Below the pieces are notes generated by a model. It was not told the DNA's origin and made no database searches. It was given only the letters and a program-made list of their open reading frames with translations. Below, piece by piece: positions 7,099-15,409 of a stretch of DNA of 64,000 bases (its first letter is position 1; each line of letters begins with the position of its first letter). The stretch lies in assembly GCA_005882135.1 (NCBI GenBank), contig VBDR01000036.1:1-64000 (forward strand), given 5' to 3'. Source of the stretch: Chloroflexota bacterium (GTDB lineage Bacteria > Chloroflexota > Dormibacteria > Dormibacterales > Dormibacteraceae). Both the position numbers and the translations under genes were made by a program.

Positions 7099-9288
7099 AT
7101 GAGCACGGTGGCCGGCCAGGGCCGCCAGGCCCCTGCAGCTCCAGAGAATCTGCCTCGACCCCTCACCAGCTTTGTAGGACGCGAGGCCGAGTTGCGCTCG
7201 CTCAAAACGGTGTTGGGGAGCTCGCGCATGGTGACCCTGGTCGGCGCCGGCGGTTCTGGCAAGAGCCGGTTGGCGGCGGAGCTGGCGCGGCGCAGCCTCG
7301 ACCACTGGCCGGATGGAGTTTGGTGGATCGACCTCGCCGGCACCGACGACGTGGTCGGGACGGTTGTCGCCACCGCCGAGCTGCCAGGACGGGGACGCCC
7401 GATCGACGTCGTGACCTCCTGGCTTGCGATGCGCCACGCGCTGTTGGTGCTCGACAACTGCGAGCACCTGATTGCGGCCAGTGCGGCATTCTGCCAGGCG
7501 GCACTCGAGCGCTGTCCGCTCCTGTCGATCATGGCCACCAGCCGCGAGCCGCTGGGGATCGCAGGTGAGGCTCGGTGGCCGCTAACCGCGCTCGGCGACA
7601 CAGACGCGCTTCATCTCTTCGAGGCACGCGCGAGGCTCGTGCGGCCGGGCTTCAGCGCGAAGCCGCACGCCGACATGATCGCTCGAATCTGCGAGCGACT
7701 CGACAGGTTGCCGCTCGCGATCGAAATGGCCTCTGCGCGTCTCGACATGATGTCCGAGGGCGAGCTGCTGGAGAATCTCAACGACCGCTTCCGCGTGCTG
7801 GCGTCGGGCTCGCGGACGGTGCCTGAGCGGCAGCAGACCATGACCGCGGCCATTGACTGGAGCTATCGCCTACTCACTGAGGATGAAGCGCGACTGTTTC
7901 GGAGGCTTGCGGTGTTTCAGGCCGGCTTCACCATGGAGGCCGCGCGGGCGATCTGCGCCGCGACGCTGCCCATCCTGTCTGGGCTCGTCCAGAAGTCGAT
8001 GGTCGTGGCTGACAGCACCACCGAACGAGGGACACGCTATAACCTCCTGGAGTCTCACCACGACTTCGCCAACGAGAGGCTGCGCGAATCAGGCGAGCTG
8101 GAAGCGACGCAGAAGAAGCACTACGACTACTTCAGCTCGCGGACATGGGAGCCCATGGAGAGGGCCAACTTCTGGCACGCCATCGGTTGGGCGCGCGACA
8201 ACGCGCAGGACGGCGGCTTGGGACTTGCGCTGGAAATCGGCGACGCCGACTTCAGCGATCAGTCGCGCGCGCAAGCGCTCATCCTCGAATTGCTCGAGCA
8301 CTCACGGCCGAGCGACACCCTCCGGGTCAAAGCATTGACCATGGCCGCACGCCTCGCTTGGCGGCAGGCCGGTGCCGCCGCAAGCAGAACACTTGCCGAA
8401 GCGGCCGTTTCCCTGGCGCGAAAGGTAGCCGAGCCCGAGCTGCTCGCCCGAGCCCTCAACGGGGCTGGGCTCGTATATGAGGTGGCCGGCGAGCTTGACC
8501 TCGCGGGTCAGATGTACGACGAGGCCTTGTCGATCCTTGGCGACTCGTCGAATCAGACACTCCTGGCCGACATCAGAAACGCGCGCGGCTTGCTTGCCAT
8601 CACGCAGGGCGACCCTGCCGGCGCAGTCGAGATGCTGAGCCCGTGTGTCGCGTCCGCGCGCGGGGAGGGTGATCCCGCACGGACGGCTCGATACCTCGAA
8701 AGCCTGGCCAGCGCGCAGCTGGATGTGGGCGACGTCGATCACGCCGCCGAATCGTGGAACGAGGCGCTCTCGATCTTTCGTGGCGTCAATGACTGGTTCG
8801 GCATCGTCTGGAGCCTCGTCGGCCTGTCACTCATCGCCGCGGCCCGACGCGACGACAATCGTGCTCTGCGGCTGGCAGGCGCCGCGGATCGCCTGTCGCG
8901 CGAGTACTCGCTGGCCGTTTGGTCGTTCAGGGCCAATCAGCTCGACTCGGTACGCCGGCAATCGCGGCCGGCGTGGAAAGAAGGCGAGGCGATGACCACC
9001 GCGGAGGCGATCGCGTACGCGCTGGGCGGACATATGCCCGCCGAACAAACGCTGGCTGACGGCGGACTCCTGAGCAAGCGCGAGCGCGAAGTGGTGGGGA
9101 TGGTCGCGGCCGGCAGGACGAACAAGGAGATCGCCCAGCACCTGTTTATCGCCGAACGGACCGCCGAAGGCCATGTGGAGCGCATTCGCAACAAGCTCGG
9201 GGTTCGATCCCGGACGGAAGTCGCCACCTGGGCGCTTGCGCACGGACTGAAGCCGCTTGACAAGCCTCCCCCCGAGAGTAAGGTCTGA
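7099..9288 (+). CDS. LuxR-family regulator with NB-ARC-type ATPase and TPR-like middle
   Basis: 729 residues. PLTSFVGREAEL opens an AAA/NB-ARC ATPase with Walker A GAGGSGKSR near residue 53 and Walker B ALLVLDNCEHL near residue 115. Next come the SREPLGI sensor, a winged-helix segment (WSYRLLTEDEARLFRRLAVF) and helical repeats resembling TPRs over about residues 400-600. The C-terminus is a LuxR/GerE HTH (LSKREREVVGMVAAGRTNKE, then RTAEGHVERIRNKLGVRSRT). This is the AfsR/MalT-like STAND regulator layout: an ATP-gated oligomerising activator. GTG at 7096 and ATG at 7099 are adjacent; ATG is taken. The small exported protein next door is a candidate target. Confidence 0.92.
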   Translation: MSTVAGQGRQAPAAPENLPRPLTSFVGREAELRSLKTVLGSSRMVTLVGAGGSGKSRLAAELARRSLDHWPDGVWWIDLAGTDDVVGTVVATAELPGRGRPIDVVTSWLAMRHALLVLDNCEHLIAASAAFCQAALERCPLLSIMATSREPLGIAGEARWPLTALGDTDALHLFEARARLVRPGFSAKPHADMIARICERLDRLPLAIEMASARLDMMSEGELLENLNDRFRVLASGSRTVPERQQTMTAAIDWSYRLLTEDEARLFRRLAVFQAGFTMEAARAICAATLPILSGLVQKSMVVADSTTERGTRYNLLESHHDFANERLRESGELEATQKKHYDYFSSRTWEPMERANFWHAIGWARDNAQDGGLGLALEIGDADFSDQSRAQALILELLEHSRPSDTLRVKALTMAARLAWRQAGAAASRTLAEAAVSLARKVAEPELLARALNGAGLVYEVAGELDLAGQMYDEALSILGDSSNQTLLADIRNARGLLAITQGDPAGAVEMLSPCVASARGEGDPARTARYLESLASAQLDVGDVDHAAESWNEALSIFRGVNDWFGIVWSLVGLSLIAAARRDDNRALRLAGAADRLSREYSLAVWSFRANQLDSVRRQSRPAWKEGEAMTTAEAIAYALGGHMPAEQTLADGGLLSKREREVVGMVAAGRTNKEIAQHLFIAERTAEGHVERIRNKLGVRSRTEVATWALAHGLKPLDKPPPESKV

Positions 9289-9339
9289 CCCGGACCCCAG
9301 CTGCAGTCAGCGCGGCTCGTGTTTGGGAGGGGAATTGGG

Positions 9340-9837
9340 ATGGCTCAGTGGCGTCCGGATGACTCGCTGCTCGACCGGAACGCGAAGGGTGAGCTCAAAG
9401 GAGCGCGGAAGGTCAACGAAGTCCTCCGCAAAGGCGGGATTCGGCGCGCGAACCGTGTAACCACATCGCGCGACCCAGGCATGACCGCGGCCAAGAACGC
9501 GTTGAAGAGGACCGGCATGCCGGCCGGAGTCGAGCAGTGGCAGCTGCCGGTCGCGCTTCCGCTCGACAACCTTCTTGTGTTCACCAGCCGGATGAAGCGA
9601 GGGGCGGCCGTTCCCGAGCACGTGCACCGCGTGTGGGTGTTTAGGGTCATTATCACCGGCTCGCTGAAGTACGGTGGGCAGACTCTCAAGCCAGGCGACT
9701 GGATGCTCGTGCCGCCCGGCCAGTCGTACTCGATCAAGGCCGGATCGGGCGGATGCACCATCCTGTACGCCCACTGCATGGTGCCCGAGCCTCCGGCGCC
9801 CCCGGGCCCAGGACCGAGCCGCCTTCCTTCAGGCTGA
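9340..9837 (+). CDS. Cupin-domain protein
   Basis: 165 residues with a GGGAGGGGAATTGGG ribosome site before ATG. The C-terminal two thirds form a single cupin barrel: a PEHVHRVWVFRVIITGSLKY segment (motif 1, with two His) and LKPGDWMLVPPGQSYSI (motif 2). A basic N-terminal region of about 60 residues (LKGARKVNEVLRKGGIRRAN) precedes it. Only two clear metal-ligand His are visible, so catalysis is uncertain and a sensory or binding role is possible. The stop overlaps the convergent zinc-ribbon gene by 9 bp. Confidence 0.78.
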   Translation: MAQWRPDDSLLDRNAKGELKGARKVNEVLRKGGIRRANRVTTSRDPGMTAAKNALKRTGMPAGVEQWQLPVALPLDNLLVFTSRMKRGAAVPEHVHRVWVFRVIITGSLKYGGQTLKPGDWMLVPPGQSYSIKAGSGGCTILYAHCMVPEPPAPPGPGPSRLPSG

Positions 9838-10089
9838 GTGAGGCTGTAGCAGCTCCGCGATCGAACCTTCGAACGTGGCCAGCTGCTTGTGGACCTCGAT
9901 CACCTCATCCGATGTGACGGGATCGGTGGGGTCGATGTCCGTCTGGTGCTCCGTCCACTCCGTGCCGCACTCGCACCTGTGGAACAGAAACCGGTCGGTC
10001 CGGGAGCGATAGGTGTAGATGGCGGCGTCCTTCCGACGCCTGCCGCAAGCGCACTTGCCCTTGTCTGACTCCAGCTTCGACCTTTGCAA
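9829..10089 (-). CDS. Small zinc-ribbon protein, function unknown
   Basis: 86 residues from TTG at 10089, which has GAGG about 10 nt upstream and a TATATA -10-like box just beyond. The core is a four-Cys zinc ribbon: KCACGRRRKDA, then FLFHRCECGTEW, giving CxC...CxC spacing. The tail is acidic and helical (TSDEVIEVHKQLATFEG). The frame stays open up to 10230, so a longer protein is possible, but that extension looks non-coding and would cover the TATATA box. Zinc ribbons of this size usually bind nucleic acid or protein; nothing here shows which. Confidence 0.55.
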   Translation of the reverse strand: MQRSKLESDKGKCACGRRRKDAAIYTYRSRTDRFLFHRCECGTEWTEHQTDIDPTDPVTSDEVIEVHKQLATFEGSIAELLQPHSA

Positions 10090-10229
10090 TGACGTGAACC
10101 TCGACCTATATAACGATCCTGCTGACGAATTCGTTGCATGGTACATCGCGGTCATTCGAATTGGAAGGTTCAAGAGACTGTAAACAAGCGACGACATTTC
10201 GTGCGCCCTGCACGTGAAGGAGTTCTTCA

Positions 10230-10273
10230 CCTCCCCGCTTGCCGGGGAGGTCGGCGCAGCGCCGGGTGGGGGC
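10230..10273 (+). repeat. Dispersed palindromic repeat, copy 1
   Basis: First hairpin CCTCCCC/GGGGAGG (10230-10250), then a second hairpin GGCGC/GCGCC around AGC-type loop, ending GGGTGGGGGC. It belongs to the two-hairpin family found nine times in this window. It lies in the gap between the zinc-ribbon promoter and a frameshifted unknown gene. Confidence 0.8.
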
Positions 10274-10278
10274 GTGCG

Positions 10279-10512
10279 CTAGCCCTCATCCGCGGAGGAG
10301 TTCAGCTCCTTGAGCAAGCCCTGGAGGTCTCGCAGTCGCTCCGTCCGGCCGGCGTGCTCGAGCGTCTGGTACTGGGAGAGCACGTCCACGAAGCCCTCGC
10401 CGAGGTCGTAGCCGTGCCGGCGCAGAGCCTCACGTCCGCGGTCGCCGAGCCGGTCGACAACCTCCCGGACCTTGCTTTGGGGGCCGAACCGGTCAGGGAC
10501 CCGGCGCAGGCG
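10279..10512 (-). pseudogene. Out-of-frame continuation of the unknown gene at 10493-10783
   Basis: One frame of the minus strand encodes about 75 protein-like residues (RFGPQSKVREVVDRLGDRG, then ALRRHGYDLGEGFVDVLSQY, then RLRDLQGLLKELNSS) ending at TAG 10279-10281. It has no ATG, GTG or TTG that would start it near its beginning. It lies in the +1 frame of the upstream gene. The simplest reading is that a single-base indel has split a protein of about 170 residues. Sequencing error, real decay or programmed frameshifting are all possible. Confidence 0.55.
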
Positions 10513-10783
10513 GCTCGACCTTCTTGAGGACCACTCGGTGGCCCTGCCAGCGCTCCGGGACGCCGACCGGCTCGTCGCCCAGGTAGCTCATTTCCAGGCA
10601 CCAGACCCCGTCCACCTGGACCGGGGCCACACTCAGCTTCGATTTCGGGTTCCGGCGCTGCAGGGACTGGACAAGCGCCACGCCGTAGATGACGAGCGCG
10701 CCTGGCAGGTTGATGGTGTTGATGCGCCCGCCCTCGCTGGAGCCGTCGACGCCAGACGTGCGCGAGCCGAGGGAGCGGATCAC
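10493..10783 (-). CDS. Unknown protein, N-terminal part of a frameshifted gene
   Basis: 96 residues. The mid part is clearly protein-like: LPGALVIYGVALVQSLQRRN, then a beta-rich stretch with KLSVAPVQVDGVWCLEMSYL and PERWQGHRVVLKKVEPPAP. It stops at TGA just where the next frame takes up a convincing helical C-terminus. It begins 5 bp after the cytidylate-kinase-like gene and probably shares its transcript. I do not recognise the family. Confidence 0.6.
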   Translation of the reverse strand: MIRSLGSRTSGVDGSSEGGRINTINLPGALVIYGVALVQSLQRRNPKSKLSVAPVQVDGVWCLEMSYLGDEPVGVPERWQGHRVVLKKVEPPAPGP

Positions 10784-10788
10784 CCCGG

Positions 10789-11445
10789 CTAGGTTATCGG
10801 CTTTCGGCGCTTCAGCGCCTCCAGGATGGCGTCAACCGTCGCCTCGTAGCCCAACCGCCCGGTGTCCAGGACCATGTCGTAGTGGGCCGGGTGGTTGCGA
10901 TCGTGGCCATAGACCTGCCGGATGTACGAGGTCCAGTTCTCGTCGGTCTGCTTCAGGCGGCGCCTTGCCTCGTCCTCGGAGCCGATGTTGAAGCGGGCCA
11001 TGATCGTTTTGACCCGGACTGCCTCCGCCGCCCGGAGGAAGACGTGAAGCGCGTCGGGGAAGCTCCTCAAGATGTAGGCCCCGCCGCGGCCGACGATGAC
11101 CACGTTGCCGGTGCGGGCCGCCTCCTCGATCACGTGCTGCGTGATCTGGAGCACGGCCTTGCGGGTGTCGAAGGTCGGGGCGGCGTTGGGCGGGCTCCAG
11201 GCAGTCGCCTCGGGCGGGATCAGCGGCTCGCTGCTCGCCGATCCGAGCGCCACCAGCAGCCTGGCGAGCAAGGAGCCGGGGTGCTCGTCCTCTGCCTCGA
11301 CCTCTTCTTTGGGGAGCTGGAGGCGGCGCGCCACCTCGTCGATGATTTTGGAATCGAGAAAATCGGCCTTGAGCTCGGTCGCCAGCATGTGACCGACGGT
11401 CGCGCCGCCCGCCCCAAACTGCCGCCCAACAGTGATGACCGGCAC
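10789..11445 (-). CDS. Cytidylate kinase-like family protein
   Basis: 218 residues starting VPVITVGRQFGAGGATVGHM, the modified P-loop of the Cmk-like (AAA_26) family. LDSKIIDEVARRLQLP follows, then NVVIVGRGGAYILRSFPDAL, an AEAVRVKTIM LID-like helix and a C-terminal YDMVLDTGRLGYEATVDAIL. These nucleotide-kinase-fold proteins are widespread but their substrate is not settled. GTG at 11445 (or TTG at 11451) is chosen because the frame further upstream is only the 51-bp tandem palindromic repeat read in frame, not a plausible domain. Confidence 0.85.
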   Translation of the reverse strand: MPVITVGRQFGAGGATVGHMLATELKADFLDSKIIDEVARRLQLPKEEVEAEDEHPGSLLARLLVALGSASSEPLIPPEATAWSPPNAAPTFDTRKAVLQITQHVIEEAARTGNVVIVGRGGAYILRSFPDALHVFLRAAEAVRVKTIMARFNIGSEDEARRRLKQTDENWTSYIRQVYGHDRNHPAHYDMVLDTGRLGYEATVDAILEALKRRKPIT

Positions 11446-11457
11446 GGGCAATATTGT

Positions 11458-11656
11458 CCCCCTCTCCCCTTCGGGGGAGAGGGTCGGGGTGAGGGGCGTG
11501 GACTTCGACCCCCTCTCCCCACCAGGGGAGAGGGTCGGGGTGAGGGACGTGGACTTCGACCCCCTCTCCCCACCAGGGAAGAGGGTCGGGGTGAGGGGCG
11601 TGGACTTCGACCCCCTCTCCCCACCAGGGGAGAGGGTCGGGGTGAGGGACGTGGGG
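11458..11656 (+). repeat. Four tandem 51-bp units of a CCCTCTCCCC palindromic repeat
   Basis: Units start at 11458, 11509, 11560 and 11611, exactly 51 bp apart. Each holds CCCCTCTCCCC, a 4-nt loop, GGGGAGAGGG, then TCGGGGTGAGG and a CGTGGACTTCGA linker; the last unit lacks the linker end. Loops are TTCG in unit 1 and ACCA in the rest. Since 51 is divisible by three, the repeat keeps frames open and would encode a 17-residue repeat (SPGGERGSKST core) in front of the kinase gene. I regard that as untranslated. Confidence 0.9.
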
Positions 11657-11711
11657 AAGAAGGCTGTTAAGACCGTTGTCGCGCGCATCGGCCTCGCAGG
11701 AGCATGGACTC

Positions 11712-12053
11712 ATGCGACGAGACCCGCTGATGACCCGACGCGCCAAGAAACTTCGTGCGAACCAGAACTCAGCTGAGCAACGAGTGTGGTCAATTCTGCG
11801 AGCTCGGCGGCTGGCGGGCCTCAAGTTCCGAAGGCAACATGTCTTGGGCAAATACATCGCCGACTTCGTGTGTATACCTGCCCGGCTGGTCGTTGAGATC
11901 GATGGCGAAACTCATGGCGATGATTCTCAGTTGAGCGACGCCAAGCGAACTGAAGTCATCGAGCGAGCTGGCTACAGGGTCATCCGATTTTGGAACGACT
12001 ACGTGCTAAACGACGTGATGGTGGAGTCGCTGACACCATTCTGGAAGCGCTAA
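11712..12053 (+). CDS. DUF559 endonuclease-domain protein (VSR-like fold)
   Basis: 113 residues. After a short basic head, NSAEQRVWSILRARRLAGLK leads into FRRQHVLGKYIADFVCIPAR and LVVEIDGETHGD, the conserved DUF559 core. This is the PD-(D/E)xK fold with Asp in ADF and the E-x-D of VEIDG as likely metal ligands. YRVIRFWNDYVLNDVMVESL forms the C-terminus. Family members resemble very-short-patch-repair endonucleases; activity is rarely shown. ATG at 11712 has GGAG about 10 nt upstream. The gene is bracketed on both sides by the same palindromic repeat in opposite orientations, suggesting it travels or is maintained with those repeats. Confidence 0.85.
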   Translation: MRRDPLMTRRAKKLRANQNSAEQRVWSILRARRLAGLKFRRQHVLGKYIADFVCIPARLVVEIDGETHGDDSQLSDAKRTEVIERAGYRVIRFWNDYVLNDVMVESLTPFWKR

Positions 12054-12109
12054 GGAAGTCGGCGCTCCCGGCCACCGAGAAAGCCCGGCTTGTGAACGAG
12101 GGGTTCGTC

Positions 12110-12155
12110 CCTTCCCCTCGCCCCTCTCCCTGACCCTCTCCCCAGAGGGGAGAGG
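12110..12155 (-). repeat. CCCTCTCCCC palindromic repeat, inverted copy
   Basis: Read on the minus strand it gives CCCCCTCTCCCCTCTGGGGA then GAGGGTCAGGGAGAGGGGC, the same hairpin and 3' flank as the tandem units at 11458-11656 but in opposite orientation. It lies between the DUF559 stop and the rpoD stop, so it may also form a hairpin at the ends of both transcripts. No other feature is seen in the 12054-12158 gap. Confidence 0.8.
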
Positions 12156-12158
12156 GGG

Positions 12159-13616
<1,458 letters not shown>

Positions 13617-13630
13617 TACACGCGCGATAT

Positions 13631-15409
13631 CTAGCCTCTCCTTTCCATTTCCTGGATGGCGCGCCCGAGCTCCCTTGCTTCGGCTTCCAACCGCGCCACC
13701 ATGTCCGAGTCCCGGCCCCTCTCAGCCTCGGATAGCTCGCGGATTATCCCACTGTGCCTACCCTTCATGTGGTCCAGGCGGATTCTCTCGGCCAGCTCAA
13801 CAGCCACCTCGTCATCAACATTCGGCGGCGGAGCCGCCCACGCTCGTCGGATCAGGTCTTGCTCCTCCGGGGGATATCCGGCCAACTCGGCCTCGAGCCC
13901 GGAGGGGCCTCCGCGCTCGTAGCTCTCCAGCATACGGACGAAAATGGCGCGGTCGCTTTGATCCAGCTCCTGGGGAGTCAGCATCGGTCGCACACGCTCG
14001 AAGGCCACCGGCCTGACCGCGAGCAGCTGCACCAGGTAGCTGCCGGCGCTCAGTTTCTTCCCGGCGACCCTCCCGGCCAAACCGTTCGTCGGTCTTGGGA
14101 TGGGCGCCGGCTCGGGGTCCCGAAGCAGGAGGTGCCGCGAGATCCCGGTGTGGCGCTCGGCGGCTTCGGCGTAACCGTCGCGCAAGCCCTCCGGAAATTG
14201 CCGGATCCAGTCCCGGAGCCTGCCCGCCACCAGCTCGACCTGGTTGGGGTTGCTCGGGTTCAGCCCGGCCGAGTCCTCGGCCATGCCGGCCTCGAAGCCG
14301 GATGCCGCCCGGGCGACCAGGTCCTCCCACCTCGTGGCGGCGTCGGGCCCGGCCGCGCGCAAGAACTCGTCCGGATCCTTGGCGTCGGGCAGGATGACGA
14401 CTCGCGTGCGCATGCCGTGGGCCGCAGCCAGCGTGGCCGCCTTTCGCATCGCCGCGCGGCCGGCCCGGTCCGAGTCGAAGACGAGGAGAAGCTCGTCGGT
14501 GAAGCGTTTGAGCAGGCGGACCTGGTCGTCGGTCATCGCCGTGCCCGAGCTGGCCACGGCGTTGGTCACCCCGAAGTGGTGGCTGGTGATGACGTCGAAC
14601 TGCCCTTCCATGAGCACGGCGTGGCCTCGGCGGGTGATCTCGTCGCGCGCCAGGTCCAGCGCGAAGATCACTCGTCCTTTTATGTAGGACGGGGTTTCCG
14701 GCGAGTTGATGTACTTCCGTTGTTCGTCCGCCCTCACGGTGCGGGCCGTGAACGCAAGGGCTTGGCCGCGCTCATCGCGGATGGGGATGACCAGGCGCTC
14801 GGCAAAGAAATCCGTCCCGTCGCGGCGCATCAGGCCGGCTTCCTGGGCATCGGCCAGGGAGCGCTGCTTGGCCCTTAGATATTCAGCGAACCCGCGGCCC
14901 GCCGGCGCGTATCCGAGCTGGAATCGGCGAGCCGTCTCCTCCCCCACCCGGCGGGACTCGAGGAGCCGGCGGCCCGGCTCGCCCGCGGGTGTTTTCCAGA
15001 GCACGTACTCGTAGTACTGCGCCGCCAGCTTGAGCATGTCGAGGACGCGTTTGCGGAGGTCGGCGCGTTCTCTCTGGTCCGGGCTCAGCTTTTTGAGCTC
15101 GACGCCCGCGCGCTCCGCAAGCAGCTGCAGCGCGCCTCGCTTGTCGGTCTTCTCGATCAGCTCGACGAACGTGAAGACGTCGCCCGACCGCTCACAGCCG
15201 AAGCAGTACCAGGACTGCATCTGGGGGTTGACCTTGAAGCTCGGGCTGTCCTCCTGATGGAAAGGACACAGGCCCCAGAAGTCCTTGTTTCGCTTGGTGA
15301 GGCGCACGTGCTCCTGGACGACCTTGACCAGGTCGACCTTGGCCTTGACCTCGGCGAAGGCGTCATCGGACGACAGGGTGGGCACGGGCCCTATTGTGAG
15401 TCCTCCCAT
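13631..15409 (-). CDS. dnaG: DNA primase
   Basis: 592 residues. The CHC2 zinc finger has C48, H51, C69 and C72 ([13 protein letters not shown], then [14 protein letters not shown]). The core carries [10 protein letters not shown] and [19 protein letters not shown]. The TOPRIM fold has [11 protein letters not shown] with the catalytic Glu and [11 protein letters not shown] with the metal-binding Asp pair. The last ~170 residues are the helicase-binding region. The start is unsettled: ATG at 15409 sits inside a palindromic repeat, and GTG at 15385 ([10 protein letters not shown]) gives a more normal N-terminus. It makes primers for replication and is followed 14 bp later by rpoD. Confidence 0.97.
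   Translation of the reverse strand: MGGLTIGPVPTLSSDDAFAEVKAKVDLVKVVQEHVRLTKRNKDFWGLCPFHQEDSPSFKVNPQMQSWYCFGCERSGDVFTFVELIEKTDKRGALQLLAERAGVELKKLSPDQRERADLRKRVLDMLKLAAQYYEYVLWKTPAGEPGRRLLESRRVGEETARRFQLGYAPAGRGFAEYLRAKQRSLADAQEAGLMRRDGTDFFAERLVIPIRDERGQALAFTARTVRADEQRKYINSPETPSYIKGRVIFALDLARDEITRRGHAVLMEGQFDVITSHHFGVTNAVASSGTAMTDDQVRLLKRFTDELLLVFDSDRAGRAAMRKAATLAAAHGMRTRVVILPDAKDPDEFLRAAGPDAATRWEDLVARAASGFEAGMAEDSAGLNPSNPNQVELVAGRLRDWIRQFPEGLRDGYAEAAERHTGISRHLLLRDPEPAPIPRPTNGLAGRVAGKKLSAGSYLVQLLAVRPVAFERVRPMLTPQELDQSDRAIFVRMLESYERGGPSGLEAELAGYPPEEQDLIRRAWAAPPPNVDDEVAVELAERIRLDHMKGRHSGIIRELSEAERGRDSDMVARLEAEARELGRAIQEMERRG

Noticed and set aside
10302..10601. 99-codon minus-strand ORF over the unknown gene
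   Set aside because: Gly/Pro/Arg/Ser low-complexity; the two neighbouring frames carry the protein-like sequence.
11458..11656. Possible CRISPR array
   Set aside because: The 51-bp units have no variable spacers: the linker is the same in every unit, so it is a tandem palindromic repeat. No cas genes nearby.
11446..11688. N-terminal extension of the cytidylate-kinase-like protein by a 17-residue repeat
   Set aside because: The extension is only the palindromic repeat read in frame; the family N-terminus begins at 11445 or 11451.
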